A stretch of 64,000 nt of DNA from Bacillus sp. PAMC26568 (GTDB lineage: Bacteria; Bacillota; Bacilli; Bacillales; Bacillaceae). Positions 17,146-27,073 of the stretch are shown in pieces. The stretch covers positions 1,426,001-1,490,000 of the forward strand of contig NZ_CP060137.1 in the NCBI RefSeq assembly GCF_014235785.1, read 5' to 3'. A program made the translations under genes and the position numbers. The notes under the pieces are model-generated. The model was not told the DNA's origin and searched no databases. It was given only the letters and a program-made list of their open reading frames with translations. Position 1 is the first letter of the stretch. Every line of letters begins with the position of its first letter.

Positions 17146-18498
17146 ATGAGTAAAATCAAGCATGTGACAGTCACGGCTTTAACAAAGTATATAAAACGAA
17201 AGTTTGATGCTGATCCTCATCTGAAAGATATCTGGATTAAAGGTGAACTTTCAAATTTTAAGATGCACAGCCGCGGACATATGTATTTCACGTTAAAAGA
17301 TGAACAGGCGCGAATCGCTGCCGTTATGTTTGCAGGACAGAATTCATCCCTGAAATTCAAACCTGAGAACGGCATGAAGGTTCTCCTTCGAGGAGAAATA
17401 TCTGTTTATGAACCGAGCGGAAACTACCAGCTGTATGTGAAAGAAATGCAGCCGGACGGAATTGGAAACCTTTATCTGGCATACGAGGAACTAAAAAAGA
17501 AACTCGAACAAGAAGGGCTTTTTGACCAAAAGCATAAAAAGCCGATACCTAAATACCCTGTAACAGTAGGCGTGATTACCTCGCCTACTGGCGCAGCAAT
17601 CAGAGATATATTGATCACAATAAACCGCCGTTATCCAGCTGCAAAGGTGATCATTCTGCCTGCACTCGTTCAAGGGATTCATGCTGGTCCGTCTGTTGTC
17701 AAAGCGATTAAACATGCAAATGAATTAGGTTATTTGGATGTATTAATTGTAGGTCGCGGCGGAGGTTCGATTGAAGAATTATGGGCGTTCAATGAAGAAA
17801 TAGTGGCAAGAGAAATTTTTCATTCTGATGTGCCGGTCATCTCAGCTGTTGGACATGAAACAGATTACACTATCGCGGATTTTGTTGCTGACTTAAGAGC
17901 GCCAACGCCAACAGCAGCAGCGGAACTTGCAGTGCCGCATTTTGCTGAACTGTTAGAAAGAACGTCAAATCGACAAACGCGCTTATTGCGTGCCATGCAG
18001 GAAAAACTTTCATCAAAAAAAGAACAATTGGCATATTATCAAAAATCATATGCTTTTAAATATCCTAAGCAGCTGTATCAGCAAAAAGAACAGCAGCTTG
18101 ATGATTTAGTAGAGTCTTTGCAAAAAGAAAGCATGAGGTCCATCCAGCTGAAAAAGGACAAGTATGATCAATTGAAAAATCGATTATACCGGCTGCATCC
18201 CCGTGACCAAGTGAAGCGGGAAAAAGAAAAGCATGAACGGTTAATTGCAAAAATGACTCGTGATATGTCTGTTCTTTATCGCCAAAAGCAGGCAAAATTT
18301 CAAGCCATGGCAGCAAACCTGAACGCACTTAGCCCGCTGAAAATTATGGAACGCGGATATAGCATCGCCTACCATGAAGAAGATCTTGTGAAAAGCATTT
18401 CCCAAGTGAAATCAGGCGATGAACTTCACGTTCAGATGCAAGATGGACAACTAGTGTGTCAAGTAACAGGAGTGGAGGAACGAAAAGCGCATGAGTGA
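17146..18498 (+). CDS. xseA: Exodeoxyribonuclease VII large subunit
   Basis: The catalytic subunit of a single-strand DNA exonuclease. The 450-residue product has an N-terminal OB-fold (about 5-100), then catalytic-domain motifs [12 protein letters not shown] and [33 protein letters not shown], and a long charged coiled coil (about 255-400). It overlaps xseB by eight bases, matching the fixed pairing of the two subunits. Confidence 0.97.
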   Translation: MSKIKHVTVTALTKYIKRKFDADPHLKDIWIKGELSNFKMHSRGHMYFTLKDEQARIAAVMFAGQNSSLKFKPENGMKVLLRGEISVYEPSGNYQLYVKEMQPDGIGNLYLAYEELKKKLEQEGLFDQKHKKPIPKYPVTVGVITSPTGAAIRDILITINRRYPAAKVIILPALVQGIHAGPSVVKAIKHANELGYLDVLIVGRGGGSIEELWAFNEEIVAREIFHSDVPVISAVGHETDYTIADFVADLRAPTPTAAAELAVPHFAELLERTSNRQTRLLRAMQEKLSSKKEQLAYYQKSYAFKYPKQLYQQKEQQLDDLVESLQKESMRSIQLKKDKYDQLKNRLYRLHPRDQVKREKEKHERLIAKMTRDMSVLYRQKQAKFQAMAANLNALSPLKIMERGYSIAYHEEDLVKSISQVKSGDELHVQMQDGQLVCQVTGVEERKAHE

Positions 18499-18724
18499 GA
18501 AAAAGGAAGTTACTTTTGAACAAGCAATGGAAGAGCTGGAACAAATTGTAGAAAAGCTTGAAGAGGGTGATGTGCCTTTAGAAAAAGCAATCGCTTATTT
18601 TCAAGATGGCATGAAATTATCTAAACTTTGTCATGACAAACTGCAGACCGTTGAAAAACAAATGGATCTTATTCTTCGCGAGGACGGGGAACTTGCACCA
18701 TTTGATCTTCAGGTGGAAGAATAA
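18491..18724 (+). CDS. xseB: Exodeoxyribonuclease VII small subunit
   Basis: A 77-residue helical-hairpin subunit that binds in several copies to XseA. It has the family signature [16 protein letters not shown] and a GDVPLEKAI turn. It overlaps xseA by eight bases and shares one base with the ispA start, so the three genes are translationally coupled. Confidence 0.96.
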   Translation: MSEKKEVTFEQAMEELEQIVEKLEEGDVPLEKAIAYFQDGMKLSKLCHDKLQTVEKQMDLILREDGELAPFDLQVEE

Positions 18725-19608
18725 TGACGGCAGCTCTCGACGCTTTTCTTTCTTCACGAAAAGAACGAATAGAAGAGAAGCTGCCAGTATATATAAGTCA
18801 GCTTCAGGCACCGTCATCCATTAAAGAATCCATGATTTATTCGTTAAGTGCAGGCGGCAAAAGACTGCGTCCTATCCTGGTTTTAGCTGTGCTGCATGCA
18901 TTTGGGAAAAACGAAGAAATTGGCATCCCGGCTGCTTGTGCAGTTGAAATGGTCCATACATATTCCCTCATCCACGATGATTTGCCATCTATGGATGATG
19001 ATGATCTTAGAAGGGGAAAACCGACAAATCATAAAGTGTTTGGTGAAGCCCTTGCTATTCTTGCTGGTGATGGACTGCTGACACATAGTTTTGGGCTGAT
19101 TGCTGAACAGCAAAGTATTTCTGCTGATGTACGCTTACAACTCATCAGCGAATTGGTTCTTGCAGCAGGTATCGAAGGGATGGTCGGCGGTCAGGTTGCA
19201 GACATGCTTGGTGAAGCGAAAAGCTTGTCCCTTGAGGATTTACAATATATTCATGAGCATAAAACAGCAAAGTTATTAGCATTCAGCATAGTTGCAGGTG
19301 CAATTCTGTCTGATGCAAAAAAGGAAGAAATAAGTCTCCTTCGTGAATTTTCCTATCATATTGGCATCGCTTTTCAAATTCAGGATGATATTTTGGATAT
19401 TGAAGGGCAGCAATCGAAAATAGGAAAGCCTGTTGGCTCTGATGAAACCAATCAAAAAACAACCTATCCTTCTTTATTATCACTACAAGGGGCTAAGGCA
19501 AAGCTTGAAGACCATATTTCCTCAGCGAAACACATCCTTGAAAAAATCAATATTCAGTCTGGTCTGCTTAGAGATTTATGCGACTTGATTGCTTCGAGAG
19601 ATCATTAA
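18724..19608 (+). CDS. ispA: Farnesyl diphosphate synthase
   Basis: Condenses isopentenyl diphosphate with dimethylallyl and geranyl diphosphate to give farnesyl diphosphate. The 294-residue product has the first aspartate-rich motif in HDDLPSMDDDDLRRG (about 80-94) and the second in QIQDDILD (about 219-226), both intact. The start ATG overlaps the xseB stop (TAATG). B. subtilis yqiD is the counterpart. A terminator follows. Confidence 0.96.
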   Translation: MTAALDAFLSSRKERIEEKLPVYISQLQAPSSIKESMIYSLSAGGKRLRPILVLAVLHAFGKNEEIGIPAACAVEMVHTYSLIHDDLPSMDDDDLRRGKPTNHKVFGEALAILAGDGLLTHSFGLIAEQQSISADVRLQLISELVLAAGIEGMVGGQVADMLGEAKSLSLEDLQYIHEHKTAKLLAFSIVAGAILSDAKKEEISLLREFSYHIGIAFQIQDDILDIEGQQSKIGKPVGSDETNQKTTYPSLLSLQGAKAKLEDHISSAKHILEKINIQSGLLRDLCDLIASRDH

Positions 19609-19614
19609 GAAGGA

Positions 19615-19645
19615 AAACGTGACTTGTGGATGTCACGTTTTTTTA
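19615..19645 (+). terminator. xseAB-ispA terminator
   Basis: AAACGTGAC pairs with GTCACGTTT across an eight-base loop, followed by TTTT. Confidence 0.85.
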
Positions 19646-19733
19646 TGTTAAACCACTAAGCAACTGTTCCACCTCACCCTTTTCAATTTTGCATGTAAAA
19701 CAAGCCATAACCCTGTTATAGCACACCATCAAA

Positions 19734-19762
19734 TTGAGGTTTTCAATATGGTATGTTATACT
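19734..19762 (+). promoter_or_regulatory. Candidate sigma-A promoter of dxs
   Basis: TTGAGG (19734-19739) and TATACT (19757-19762) are separated by exactly 17 bases. Transcription would start near 19769, about 180 bases upstream of dxs. Confidence 0.65.
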
Positions 19763-19768
19763 TACACC

Positions 19769-19948
19769 ATATTTTATACATATCTCTTCCAAACAACACG
19801 GGATATCAGGATGACAAGAAGAATTTCATGAAATGATACAAATGTCGCCGTTACCACAGCTGTGTAGCGGCTCTTTTTCACATGAAAACAAGAAAACAAT
19901 AAACGAAAAGAACTAATTAGAAATTATGACTGAAAGTGAGTGATCCAT
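19769..19948 (+). other. Long dxs leader with internal terminator-like hairpin
   Basis: Between the predicted start and dxs there is no ORF. At 19847-19871 a near-perfect palindrome (GCCGTTAC-CACAGCTG-TGTAGCGGC, one G-U pair) is followed by TCTTTTT. It would end transcription after about 110 bases, before dxs. It may be an attenuator or the end of a small RNA. It does not match a riboswitch I recognise. Confidence 0.5.
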
Positions 19949-21841
19949 TTGGATCTGTTATCAATCAAGGACCCTTCCTTCCTAAAAAAGCTATCAAATA
20001 ATGAACTCGAGCAATTGAGTGCTGAAATACGCAAATTTCTGATCGAAAAGCTATCTGTCAGCGGGGGGCACATAGGTCCGAATCTAGGTGTTGTAGAACT
20101 GACAATTGCTTTGCATAAAATTTTTGACAGCCCAAATGATAAATTTTTATGGGATGTTGGACATCAATCGTATGTTCACAAAATATTGACCGGACGTGCA
20201 TGTGAATTTGATACGATCAGACAATATCAGGGACTGTGCGGATTCCCCAAACGCAATGAAAGTGAACATGATGTGTGGGAAACGGGACATAGCTCGACAT
20301 CGCTGTCTGCGGCGATGGGAATGGTTATTGCGAGAGACCTGAAAGGAACGAAAGATCATATCGTTCCTATTATCGGGGATGGTGCTTTAACAGGGGGAAT
20401 GGCTCTTGAAGCGCTGAATCATATCGGCCATGAACAAAAAGACATGATCATTATTTTAAATGATAATGAGATGTCAATTGCGCCAAACGTTGGTGCTCTT
20501 CATAATGTTCTTGGAAAATTAAGAACGGCCGGCAAATATCAGTGGGTAAAAGATGAATTAGAATATATCCTTAAGAAAATTCCTGCTGTTGGAGGAAAGC
20601 TTGCAGCTACAGCTGAACGTGTAAAAGACAGCCTGAAATATATGCTTGTATCCGGCATTTTCTTTGAAGAGCTTGGAATTACGTATCTTGGACCAGTAGA
20701 TGGCCATAATTACGATGATCTTTTTGAAAATCTGCAGTATGCAAAGAAAACAAAAGGACCGGTTCTTTTGCATGTCATCACTAAAAAAGGCAAAGGGTAT
20801 CAGCCGGCTGAAACAGATAAAATTGGCACATGGCACGGTACAGGCCCATATAAGATCGAAACTGGTGACTTTGTTAAAGGCGAAACAGCAGGACCTGCAT
20901 GGAGCAGTCTTGTCAGTGAAACAGTAAGGAGAATTGCGAGAGAAGATGATCGTATCGTTGCTATTACTCCTGCTATGCCAGTGGGCTCAAAGCTTGAGGG
21001 CTTTGCAAGCGAATTTCCTGACCGCATGTTTGATGTCGGAATTGCTGAACAGCATGCTACTACTGTGGCCGCCGGACTTGCAACACAGAATATGAAACCA
21101 TTTTTGGCTATTTATTCAACGTTCCTGCAGCGTGCTTATGATCAGGTCGTTCATGACATTTGCCGTCAAAACCTGAATGTCTTCATCGGAATTGACCGTT
21201 CAGGACTTGTAGGTGCTGATGGAGAAACACATCAAGGTGTCTTTGACATCGCCTTTTTAAGACATTTGCCGAATATGGTTGTGATGATGCCTAAGGATGA
21301 GAATGAGGGTCAGCATTTAGTCCAAACAGCACTGAAGTATAATGATGGGCCAATTGCGCTTCGTTATCCGCGCGGCAACGGGATCGGCGTAAAAATGGAT
21401 GACGAGTTAAAAGAAATCCCAATCGGAACTTGGGAAGTTCTAAGACAAGGAACAGATGCAGTTATTCTGACATTTGGCACAACAATAGAAATGGCCCTGC
21501 AGGCAGCCGAACGTCTGGCCGGGAAAGATATTTCTGTTCGTGTTGTAAATGCCAGATTCATCAAACCGCTTGATGAAGCAATGCTCTCAGAAATTTTTGC
21601 TGAGAACTTGCCTGTGCTTACAATCGAAGAGGCTGTTCTGCAAGGCGGATTTGGAAGTGCAGTGCTTGAGTTTGCACATGATCACCGCTTTACAGATGCC
21701 GTCATTGATCGAATGGGGATTCCTGATCGTTTCATTGAACACGGCAGCGTAACGAAACTGCTGGAGGAAATTGGTTTAACAGCAGATGCTGCTGTTGATC
21801 GGATTTTAAGCATATCAAAAGCGAAAGAGAAAAGGGTTTAA
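19949..21841 (+). CDS. dxs: 1-deoxy-D-xylulose-5-phosphate synthase
   Basis: A thiamine diphosphate enzyme that condenses pyruvate and glyceraldehyde 3-phosphate, the first step of the MEP isoprenoid pathway. The 630-residue product has the ThDP motif starting GDGALTGG (about 148) and ending [12 protein letters not shown], and the catalytic glutamate in GIAEQHATT. The start is taken as TTG at 19949 ([11 protein letters not shown], like B. subtilis), eight bases after AAAGTGAG; GTG at 19940 is possible. yqxC follows after three bases. Confidence 0.96.
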   Translation: MDLLSIKDPSFLKKLSNNELEQLSAEIRKFLIEKLSVSGGHIGPNLGVVELTIALHKIFDSPNDKFLWDVGHQSYVHKILTGRACEFDTIRQYQGLCGFPKRNESEHDVWETGHSSTSLSAAMGMVIARDLKGTKDHIVPIIGDGALTGGMALEALNHIGHEQKDMIIILNDNEMSIAPNVGALHNVLGKLRTAGKYQWVKDELEYILKKIPAVGGKLAATAERVKDSLKYMLVSGIFFEELGITYLGPVDGHNYDDLFENLQYAKKTKGPVLLHVITKKGKGYQPAETDKIGTWHGTGPYKIETGDFVKGETAGPAWSSLVSETVRRIAREDDRIVAITPAMPVGSKLEGFASEFPDRMFDVGIAEQHATTVAAGLATQNMKPFLAIYSTFLQRAYDQVVHDICRQNLNVFIGIDRSGLVGADGETHQGVFDIAFLRHLPNMVVMMPKDENEGQHLVQTALKYNDGPIALRYPRGNGIGVKMDDELKEIPIGTWEVLRQGTDAVILTFGTTIEMALQAAERLAGKDISVRVVNARFIKPLDEAMLSEIFAENLPVLTIEEAVLQGGFGSAVLEFAHDHRFTDAVIDRMGIPDRFIEHGSVTKLLEEIGLTADAAVDRILSISKAKEKRV

Positions 21842-21844
21842 TGA

Positions 21845-22687
21845 ATGAGTTCGAAAAAAGAAAGAATTGATATTCTCCTCGTTGAAAGAGGGCTGATTGA
21901 AACGAGAGAAAAAGCTAAGCGTGCGATTATGGCAGGCCTCGTCTATGCAAATGAAGAAAGAATTGAAAAGCCGGGAGAGAAAGTAGATCCTGCACTGCAG
22001 CTTACAATAAAAGGGAACATGCTTCCGTATGTAAGCCGCGGCGGCTTAAAACTTGAAAAAGCTTTAAATGAATTTGACCTTTCAATGGATAATAAAATTC
22101 TTCTTGATATCGGGTCTTCAACAGGAGGATTTACAGATTGCGCACTGCAAAATGGGGCCAAGCTTTCCTATGCACTTGATGTTGGCTATAATCAGCTTGC
22201 GTGGAAACTCCGTCAGGATGAACGCGTAGTAGTGATGGAGCGAACAAATTTCAGATATTCCACGCCAGCTGATTTTTCCAAGGGATTGCCTGAAATTGCT
22301 TCAATTGATGTCTCGTTTATTTCACTTAAATTGATTCTTCCTGCACTTAAAAAAATTCTTGTTGCGGGGGGTAATTGTGTAGCGCTGGTTAAACCGCAAT
22401 TTGAAGCTGGAAAAGAATTGGTAGGCAAAAAAGGAATTGTAAGAGAACCAAAAACGCATATCATGGTATTGGAAACAATCACTGAATTTGCACTGAAAGA
22501 GGGCTATGATTGCCTTAATTTATCGTATTCTCCAATTACGGGAGGAGATGGCAACATCGAATTCCTGCTTCACCTTGGATGGAACGGTGATGATGAACGG
22601 GGTACGCTGAAAATTCCGGAATCCATTGAAAAAGTTGTACAAAGCGCGCACCTCGAATTAAAAAGCAAAAAATCGGAACAGGAATAA
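21845..22687 (+). CDS. yqxC: TlyA-family rRNA 2'-O-methyltransferase YqxC
   Basis: A 280-residue protein with an N-terminal S4 RNA-binding domain (about 5-62) and an FtsJ-like methyltransferase domain with the SAM loop LDIGSSTGGFTDCAL near 87. Mycobacterial TlyA methylates 16S and 23S rRNA; by homology the same activity is likely here. Older hemolysin labels are not supported. dxs-yqxC-argR-recN order is as in B. subtilis. Confidence 0.9.
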   Translation: MSSKKERIDILLVERGLIETREKAKRAIMAGLVYANEERIEKPGEKVDPALQLTIKGNMLPYVSRGGLKLEKALNEFDLSMDNKILLDIGSSTGGFTDCALQNGAKLSYALDVGYNQLAWKLRQDERVVVMERTNFRYSTPADFSKGLPEIASIDVSFISLKLILPALKKILVAGGNCVALVKPQFEAGKELVGKKGIVREPKTHIMVLETITEFALKEGYDCLNLSYSPITGGDGNIEFLLHLGWNGDDERGTLKIPESIEKVVQSAHLELKSKKSEQE

Positions 22688-22714
22688 TAGAGCAGCTATT
22701 ATTCCTGTTTGTTA
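22679..22714 (+). terminator. yqxC terminator overlapping its stop codon
   Basis: A perfect 12-base stem, CAGGAATAATAG with CTATTATTCCTG, contains the yqxC stop codon. The following run TTTGTT is weak. Confidence 0.6.
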
Positions 22715-22824
22715 TGATCAAAATAAGGATATGCACGTTTGCAGATTTCCTATAAAAACGTGTACAATTTCTTTGATATCAGATAACATATTCAGTATAA
22801 ATATACAGTTACAAGGGGTGCCCA

Positions 22825-23274
22825 ATGAATAAAGGTCAGAGACACATAAAAATCCGCGAGCTGATCACTCAAAATGAAATAGAAACGCAGGATGAATTGG
22901 TGGACATGCTTAAGGATGCCGCATTTAACGTGACACAGGCCACTGTTTCAAGAGACATTAAAGAACTTCATCTCGTAAAAGTTCCGATGATTGATGGAAG
23001 ATATAAATACAGTCTTCCGGCAGATCAGCGCTTTAACCCGCTGCAAAAACTAAAGCGTTCATTAATGGATGCTTTTGTTAAAATTGATTCTGCAGGACAT
23101 AACATTGTCATGAAAACATTGCCTGGGAATGCGAATGCCATAGGTGCACTTATTGACAATCTTGACTGGAATGAGATATTAGGCACGATTTGCGGAGACG
23201 ATACAATACTGATCATTTGCCGTACTCCGGAAGATACAGCTACCATTTCAAAACGATTTTTGGATATGCTTTAA
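22825..23274 (+). CDS. argR: Arginine repressor ArgR/AhrC
   Basis: A 149-residue regulator that, with L-arginine, represses arginine synthesis and activates catabolism. An N-terminal winged helix (about 1-70, [14 protein letters not shown] as recognition region) is followed by a C-terminal hexamerisation and arginine-binding domain with [14 protein letters not shown]. Length is as in B. subtilis AhrC. AAGGGGTG precedes the ATG. The arginine-type transporter artPQR lies in the same window. Confidence 0.95.
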   Translation: MNKGQRHIKIRELITQNEIETQDELVDMLKDAAFNVTQATVSRDIKELHLVKVPMIDGRYKYSLPADQRFNPLQKLKRSLMDAFVKIDSAGHNIVMKTLPGNANAIGALIDNLDWNEILGTICGDDTILIICRTPEDTATISKRFLDML

Positions 23275-23447
23275 TAAAAAGGTCTGTGTTCGCATAAATT
23301 GTTTTTTTGTAATAAAATCTTTCGAGTTTATTATGAAGGTTTCAAGCTCTTTTCTATTACAATTTTTTGAATGCACAAAATCCGATTGTAAGGCAGCGAT
23401 GCCTTAGAAAAGAGCCACCCAAGAATCATGAAGGAGGTATCCGGCAT

Positions 23448-25172
23448 TTGTTAGCGGAACTTTCAATAAAAAACTTTGCTATCATTGAATCTTTAACCGT
23501 TTCCTTCGAAAAGGGACTGACGGTCTTAACTGGAGAAACTGGGGCTGGGAAATCGATTATTATAGATGCCGTCCATTTGCTTGTCGGCGGTAGAGGCTCA
23601 TCTGAATTTGTTCGTTACGGCGAGAAACGTGCTGAATTAGAGGGTCTTTTTTTGCTTGACGATGAAAAACACCCTTGTATGAGCAGATGCGCAGATTTCG
23701 GCATTGATACAAGCGATGGGATGATTGTCTTAAGACGGGACATCTCAGCGTCTGGAAAAAGCATCTGCAGAATTAATGGGAAGCTTGTGACCATTGGCAT
23801 TCTTAGAGAGATTGGACAAATGATCATCGACATTCATGGACAGCACGATAATCAAGAGTTAATGAATGAGGAGAATCACTGGAAGCTGCTCGATCAGTTC
23901 GGATCAGCTAAAATCAATGCTGCACTTACTTCATATCGCGAAGTTTACGATACATATGCAAAGCTTGTAAAAAAAATAAAGCAACTTTCCGAAAATGAAC
24001 AAGAAATGGCACACAGGCTTGATTTAATTCAATTCCAGCTTGATGAAATTGAAAAAGCGGATCTGAAAGTGAAAGAAGATGAGCTGCTTCAGGAAGAAAA
24101 GAGTCAAATATCTAATTTTGAAAAAATATTTGATTCTCTTCAGAATAGTTATAATGCCCTTCATGGCGAGCAAAGAGGACTTGATTATATAGGTCATTCC
24201 ATGAGCCAATTAGAAGAGGTTGCAGCCATAAATGACTCACTGAAAGAAATGTCAGAAACCATTTCTAATTGCTTTTATATGCTGGAAGATCTTTCATTTC
24301 AAATTCGAAACGAACTTGATCAATTAGAATTTGATCCCCAAAGACTGAACGAAATTGAAACCAGGCTTGGAGAAATCACACATCTTAAAAGAAAGTATGG
24401 GCACGATGTAGAGGAAATACTCGAATATGCAGCGACTATTGAAGAGGAAATCGATACGATTCAAAATCGTGACAGTCATTTATTTAAAATGAAAAATGAA
24501 CTGGACAGCCTCGTAAAAGATCTTTTGGTCGAAGCGAAGCATGTGACATCCATCCGGAAAAAAACGGCATTAGAACTGACAAAGCAAATACAGCGCGAGC
24601 TAAAAGAATTATATATGGAGAAAACAAAATTTGAAGTAATGTTTGATGTTCGGGAAGGAAGTAAAGATTCTCCTCAAATCGATGGTGTACCTGCCAAATT
24701 TGGAGAGAATGGCATTGATGAAATCGAGTTTTATTTATCTACGAATCCAGGCGAGCCGCTTAAGCCGCTTTCTAAAATTGCATCTGGCGGAGAGCTTTCA
24801 AGAATAATGCTGGCAATGAAAAGCATTTTTTCTAAGCATCAAGGAGTGACGTCCATTATTTTTGATGAAGTGGACACTGGTGTCAGCGGCAGAGTAGCCC
24901 AGGCGATTGCTGAAAAAATCTATAAAGTTTCAGTTGGATCCCAAGTGCTGTGCATTACACATCTGCCGCAAGTCGCCGCCATGGCAGATACTCATCTCTT
25001 TATTTCTAAAGAAACCGTTAAAGGACGGACGAAAACGAGCGTCAAACCTCTTGAAGAAGAGGAAAAAATTAAAGAGGTAGGACGGATGATTGCGGGAGTG
25101 GAAGTGACTGATTTAACGAAGCAGCACGCAAAAGAACTTCTTGCACTTGCTGATTCCGTCAAGAGCTTATGA
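23448..25172 (+). CDS. recN: DNA repair protein RecN
   Basis: An SMC-like ATPase acting early at double-strand breaks. The 574-residue product has Walker A GETGAGKS near residue 30, a central coiled coil (about 150-370), the ABC signature SGGELSRIMLAMK and Walker B FDEVDTGVSG. The start is TTG at 23448 (LLAELSIKNFAIIE), preceded by AGGAGGT; the in-frame ATG at 23367 has no such site and precedes the conserved region. Confidence 0.96.
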   Translation: MLAELSIKNFAIIESLTVSFEKGLTVLTGETGAGKSIIIDAVHLLVGGRGSSEFVRYGEKRAELEGLFLLDDEKHPCMSRCADFGIDTSDGMIVLRRDISASGKSICRINGKLVTIGILREIGQMIIDIHGQHDNQELMNEENHWKLLDQFGSAKINAALTSYREVYDTYAKLVKKIKQLSENEQEMAHRLDLIQFQLDEIEKADLKVKEDELLQEEKSQISNFEKIFDSLQNSYNALHGEQRGLDYIGHSMSQLEEVAAINDSLKEMSETISNCFYMLEDLSFQIRNELDQLEFDPQRLNEIETRLGEITHLKRKYGHDVEEILEYAATIEEEIDTIQNRDSHLFKMKNELDSLVKDLLVEAKHVTSIRKKTALELTKQIQRELKELYMEKTKFEVMFDVREGSKDSPQIDGVPAKFGENGIDEIEFYLSTNPGEPLKPLSKIASGGELSRIMLAMKSIFSKHQGVTSIIFDEVDTGVSGRVAQAIAEKIYKVSVGSQVLCITHLPQVAAMADTHLFISKETVKGRTKTSVKPLEEEEKIKEVGRMIAGVEVTDLTKQHAKELLALADSVKSL

Positions 25173-25200
25173 ATACTGTCATTATTGGCAGTATTTTTTT
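25172..25200 (+). terminator. recN terminator
   Basis: AATACTG and CAGTATT arms enclose a short loop and are followed by seven T residues, starting at the recN stop. Confidence 0.75.
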
Positions 25201-25253
25201 ATGCTTTAAATCCTCATTATACATATAATAAGCAACATTTTCTTTTAAAATCG

Positions 25254-25284
25254 GTTATAAATGAACCTCCAGAAGGCAAAATTA
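25254..25284 (+). promoter_or_regulatory. Candidate sigma-F-type promoter of spoIVB
   Basis: GGCAAAATTA (25275-25284) fits the sigma-F -10 pattern GGNRANAHTR. GTTATA 15 bases upstream is a weak match to GYWTA. In B. subtilis spoIVB is read by forespore sigma-F and sigma-G. Confidence 0.45.
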
Positions 25285-25336
25285 ATGAATGTAGCCAATT
25301 GTATTGGTGTGGTAGGAGCGAGGAGAGTGAAAGTGC

Positions 25337-26626
25337 TTGAAGTTTGATAAAATTAGAAAAATTATTGGTTTAATTCTCCTTGTTTCTTTAATGAGTTTAG
25401 GATTTGTAAAACCTGTTAAAGAATACATTCAATTGCCAAATTCTTTGACCGTTTTTGAAAATCAGCAATTATCTATGGCCACGTCTCTTCCTGCAATCAT
25501 TTCTGCAGATGATTCAGAACACGTTTTCTCGCTGAAGAATGGCGATGATTCTCTGCAGATTGAAGGCAAGCAAAGCGGAGCAGGCGAAATTGTATTTGAC
25601 CTCGCTGGTATTCCCATTAAAAAAGTGGACGTGAAGGTCCTTGAAGATTTTAAAATTATTCCCGGCGGTCAATCCATCGGTGTGAAATTAAATACGCTTG
25701 GAGTTCTTGTTGTTGGACATCACCAAATAAAAACGGCTGAAGGCAAAAAATCTCCGGGAGAAATCGCCGGTGTTCAGGTTGGAGATATCATTAAAAAAAT
25801 TAATGGATCAACGGTTGAAAGCATGAGTGATGTAACACCTTTTATACAAGATGCAGGAAAAACAGGCAAACCGCTTGATTTAGTGATATCGCGTGAAAAT
25901 AAAGAATTTGCAACAAAATTAGTACCTTTGAAAGATGAAAATGAACATGCCTATCGTATCGGCTTATATATACGAGACTCAGCAGCAGGAATTGGCACAA
26001 TGACGTTTTATGATCCGAATTCAAAGAAATATGGCGCACTCGGACATGTGATTTCAGATATGGATACAAAAAAGCCAATTGTTGTCCAAGATGGACAGGT
26101 TGTAAGATCTACCGTGACGTCCATTGAAAAAGGGAGTAATGGAAACCCGGGCGAAAAGCTGGCCAGGTTTTCCAGTAACCGTCAAATTATCGGAAACATT
26201 ACACGTAATAGTCCATTCGGCATTTTTGGCAAGCTGAATGATGAAATAACAAACGGGCTTTATGACAAGCCGATGCCAATTGCTTTATCTAATGAGGTAA
26301 AAGAAGGACCTGCTCATATTTTAACAGTCGTTGATCAAGACAAAGTGGAAGAATTTGATGTTGAAATTGTCAGTTCAACACCGCAGAAATTCCCGGCAAT
26401 TAAGGGTATGGTTATTAAGATTACTGATCCTGTACTCTTAGCTAAATCTGGAGGCATTGTGCAGGGGATGAGCGGGAGCCCGATCATCCAAAATGGAAAA
26501 GTAATTGGAGCAGTCACTCATGTATTCGTCAATGATCCGACTTCAGGCTACGGTGTTCACATTGAGTGGATGCTAAGTGAAGCAGGCATTGATATTTATA
26601 ATAAAGATGTTAAAAAAGCTAGCTGA
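25337..26626 (+). CDS. spoIVB: SpoIVB signalling serine peptidase
   Basis: A forespore-made peptidase secreted into the space between the membranes, where it cleaves SpoIVFA and so triggers pro-sigma-K processing. The 429-residue product has an N-terminal membrane segment (about 7-25), a PDZ domain (about 115-195), and the S55 peptidase domain with catalytic His in GALGHVISD and Ser in QGMSGSPI. The start is TTG at 25337 after GAGGAGAG. A repeat begins at its stop codon and spo0A follows, as in B. subtilis. Confidence 0.97.
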   Translation: MKFDKIRKIIGLILLVSLMSLGFVKPVKEYIQLPNSLTVFENQQLSMATSLPAIISADDSEHVFSLKNGDDSLQIEGKQSGAGEIVFDLAGIPIKKVDVKVLEDFKIIPGGQSIGVKLNTLGVLVVGHHQIKTAEGKKSPGEIAGVQVGDIIKKINGSTVESMSDVTPFIQDAGKTGKPLDLVISRENKEFATKLVPLKDENEHAYRIGLYIRDSAAGIGTMTFYDPNSKKYGALGHVISDMDTKKPIVVQDGQVVRSTVTSIEKGSNGNPGEKLARFSSNRQIIGNITRNSPFGIFGKLNDEITNGLYDKPMPIALSNEVKEGPAHILTVVDQDKVEEFDVEIVSSTPQKFPAIKGMVIKITDPVLLAKSGGIVQGMSGSPIIQNGKVIGAVTHVFVNDPTSGYGVHIEWMLSEAGIDIYNKDVKKAS

Positions 26627-26736
26627 AGCGCTTTGATCAGCTCCAACAGGCAGAAAAGGAGCTGACAGAAAAGTCCGGTTTTGACTTTACTGGCAGATCC
26701 GTTCTGACCAAGGAGTCAGGTGATGGAGCCCGACAT
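26625..26736 (+). repeat. Interspersed repeat copy 4, at the spoIVB stop
   Basis: It reads CTGAAGCGCTTTGATCAGCTCC, then the core CAGAAAAGTCCGGTTTTGAC with TTTACTGGCAGATCC, then GACCAAGGAGTCAGGTGATGGAGC. The core is nearly the same as reverse copy 2. No separate terminator is seen for spoIVB. Confidence 0.75.
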
Positions 26737-26862
26737 AAATGAGATAAAAAATTATACTACTGCCTTTTCTTTTAAAATGCTGTTGAGACAACCTCTTAAC
26801 AGCTATTTTTTTTGGCTTTCTTTCTTATGATTTTTTAGGTAAAATAAAGAGAAAGAAGATTT

Positions 26863-26869
26863 TTCGACA
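26863..26869 (-). promoter_or_regulatory. 0A box in the spo0A control region
   Basis: TTCGACA on the plus strand is an exact TGTCGAA Spo0A-binding box on the reverse strand, about 200 bases upstream of spo0A. A partial box (GTCGAA) lies at 26908-26913. Confidence 0.55.
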
Positions 26870-26975
26870 AATTTGTTTAACTTTGGAAATGTCAAATGGC
26901 GTAAGTCGTCGAATTCGTAAGTAAATTGGAGAAAAATTTAGATATTTCATTTTTTTGGTATTTATTAAAAAAATA

Positions 26976-27004
26976 AGAGGAATTTTTGTTGCATTGTCGA
27001 AATT
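26976..27004 (+). promoter_or_regulatory. spo0A: Sigma-H-type promoter of spo0A with overlapping 0A box
   Basis: AGAGGAATT (26976-26984) fits the sigma-H -35 consensus RNAGGAWWW. GTCGAAATT (26996-27004), after an 11-base spacer, fits RNNGAATWW with one mismatch. The -10 overlaps an exact 0A box, TGTCGAA (26995-27001), so Spo0A-P can act on its own promoter, as known for B. subtilis Ps. Confidence 0.65.
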
Positions 27005-27073
27005 CTCATTTAGAATGATGTATAGAGACGCTAACGATAGAAGTGGGAAACGAAGACTGAGGAGGAAGCTTAA

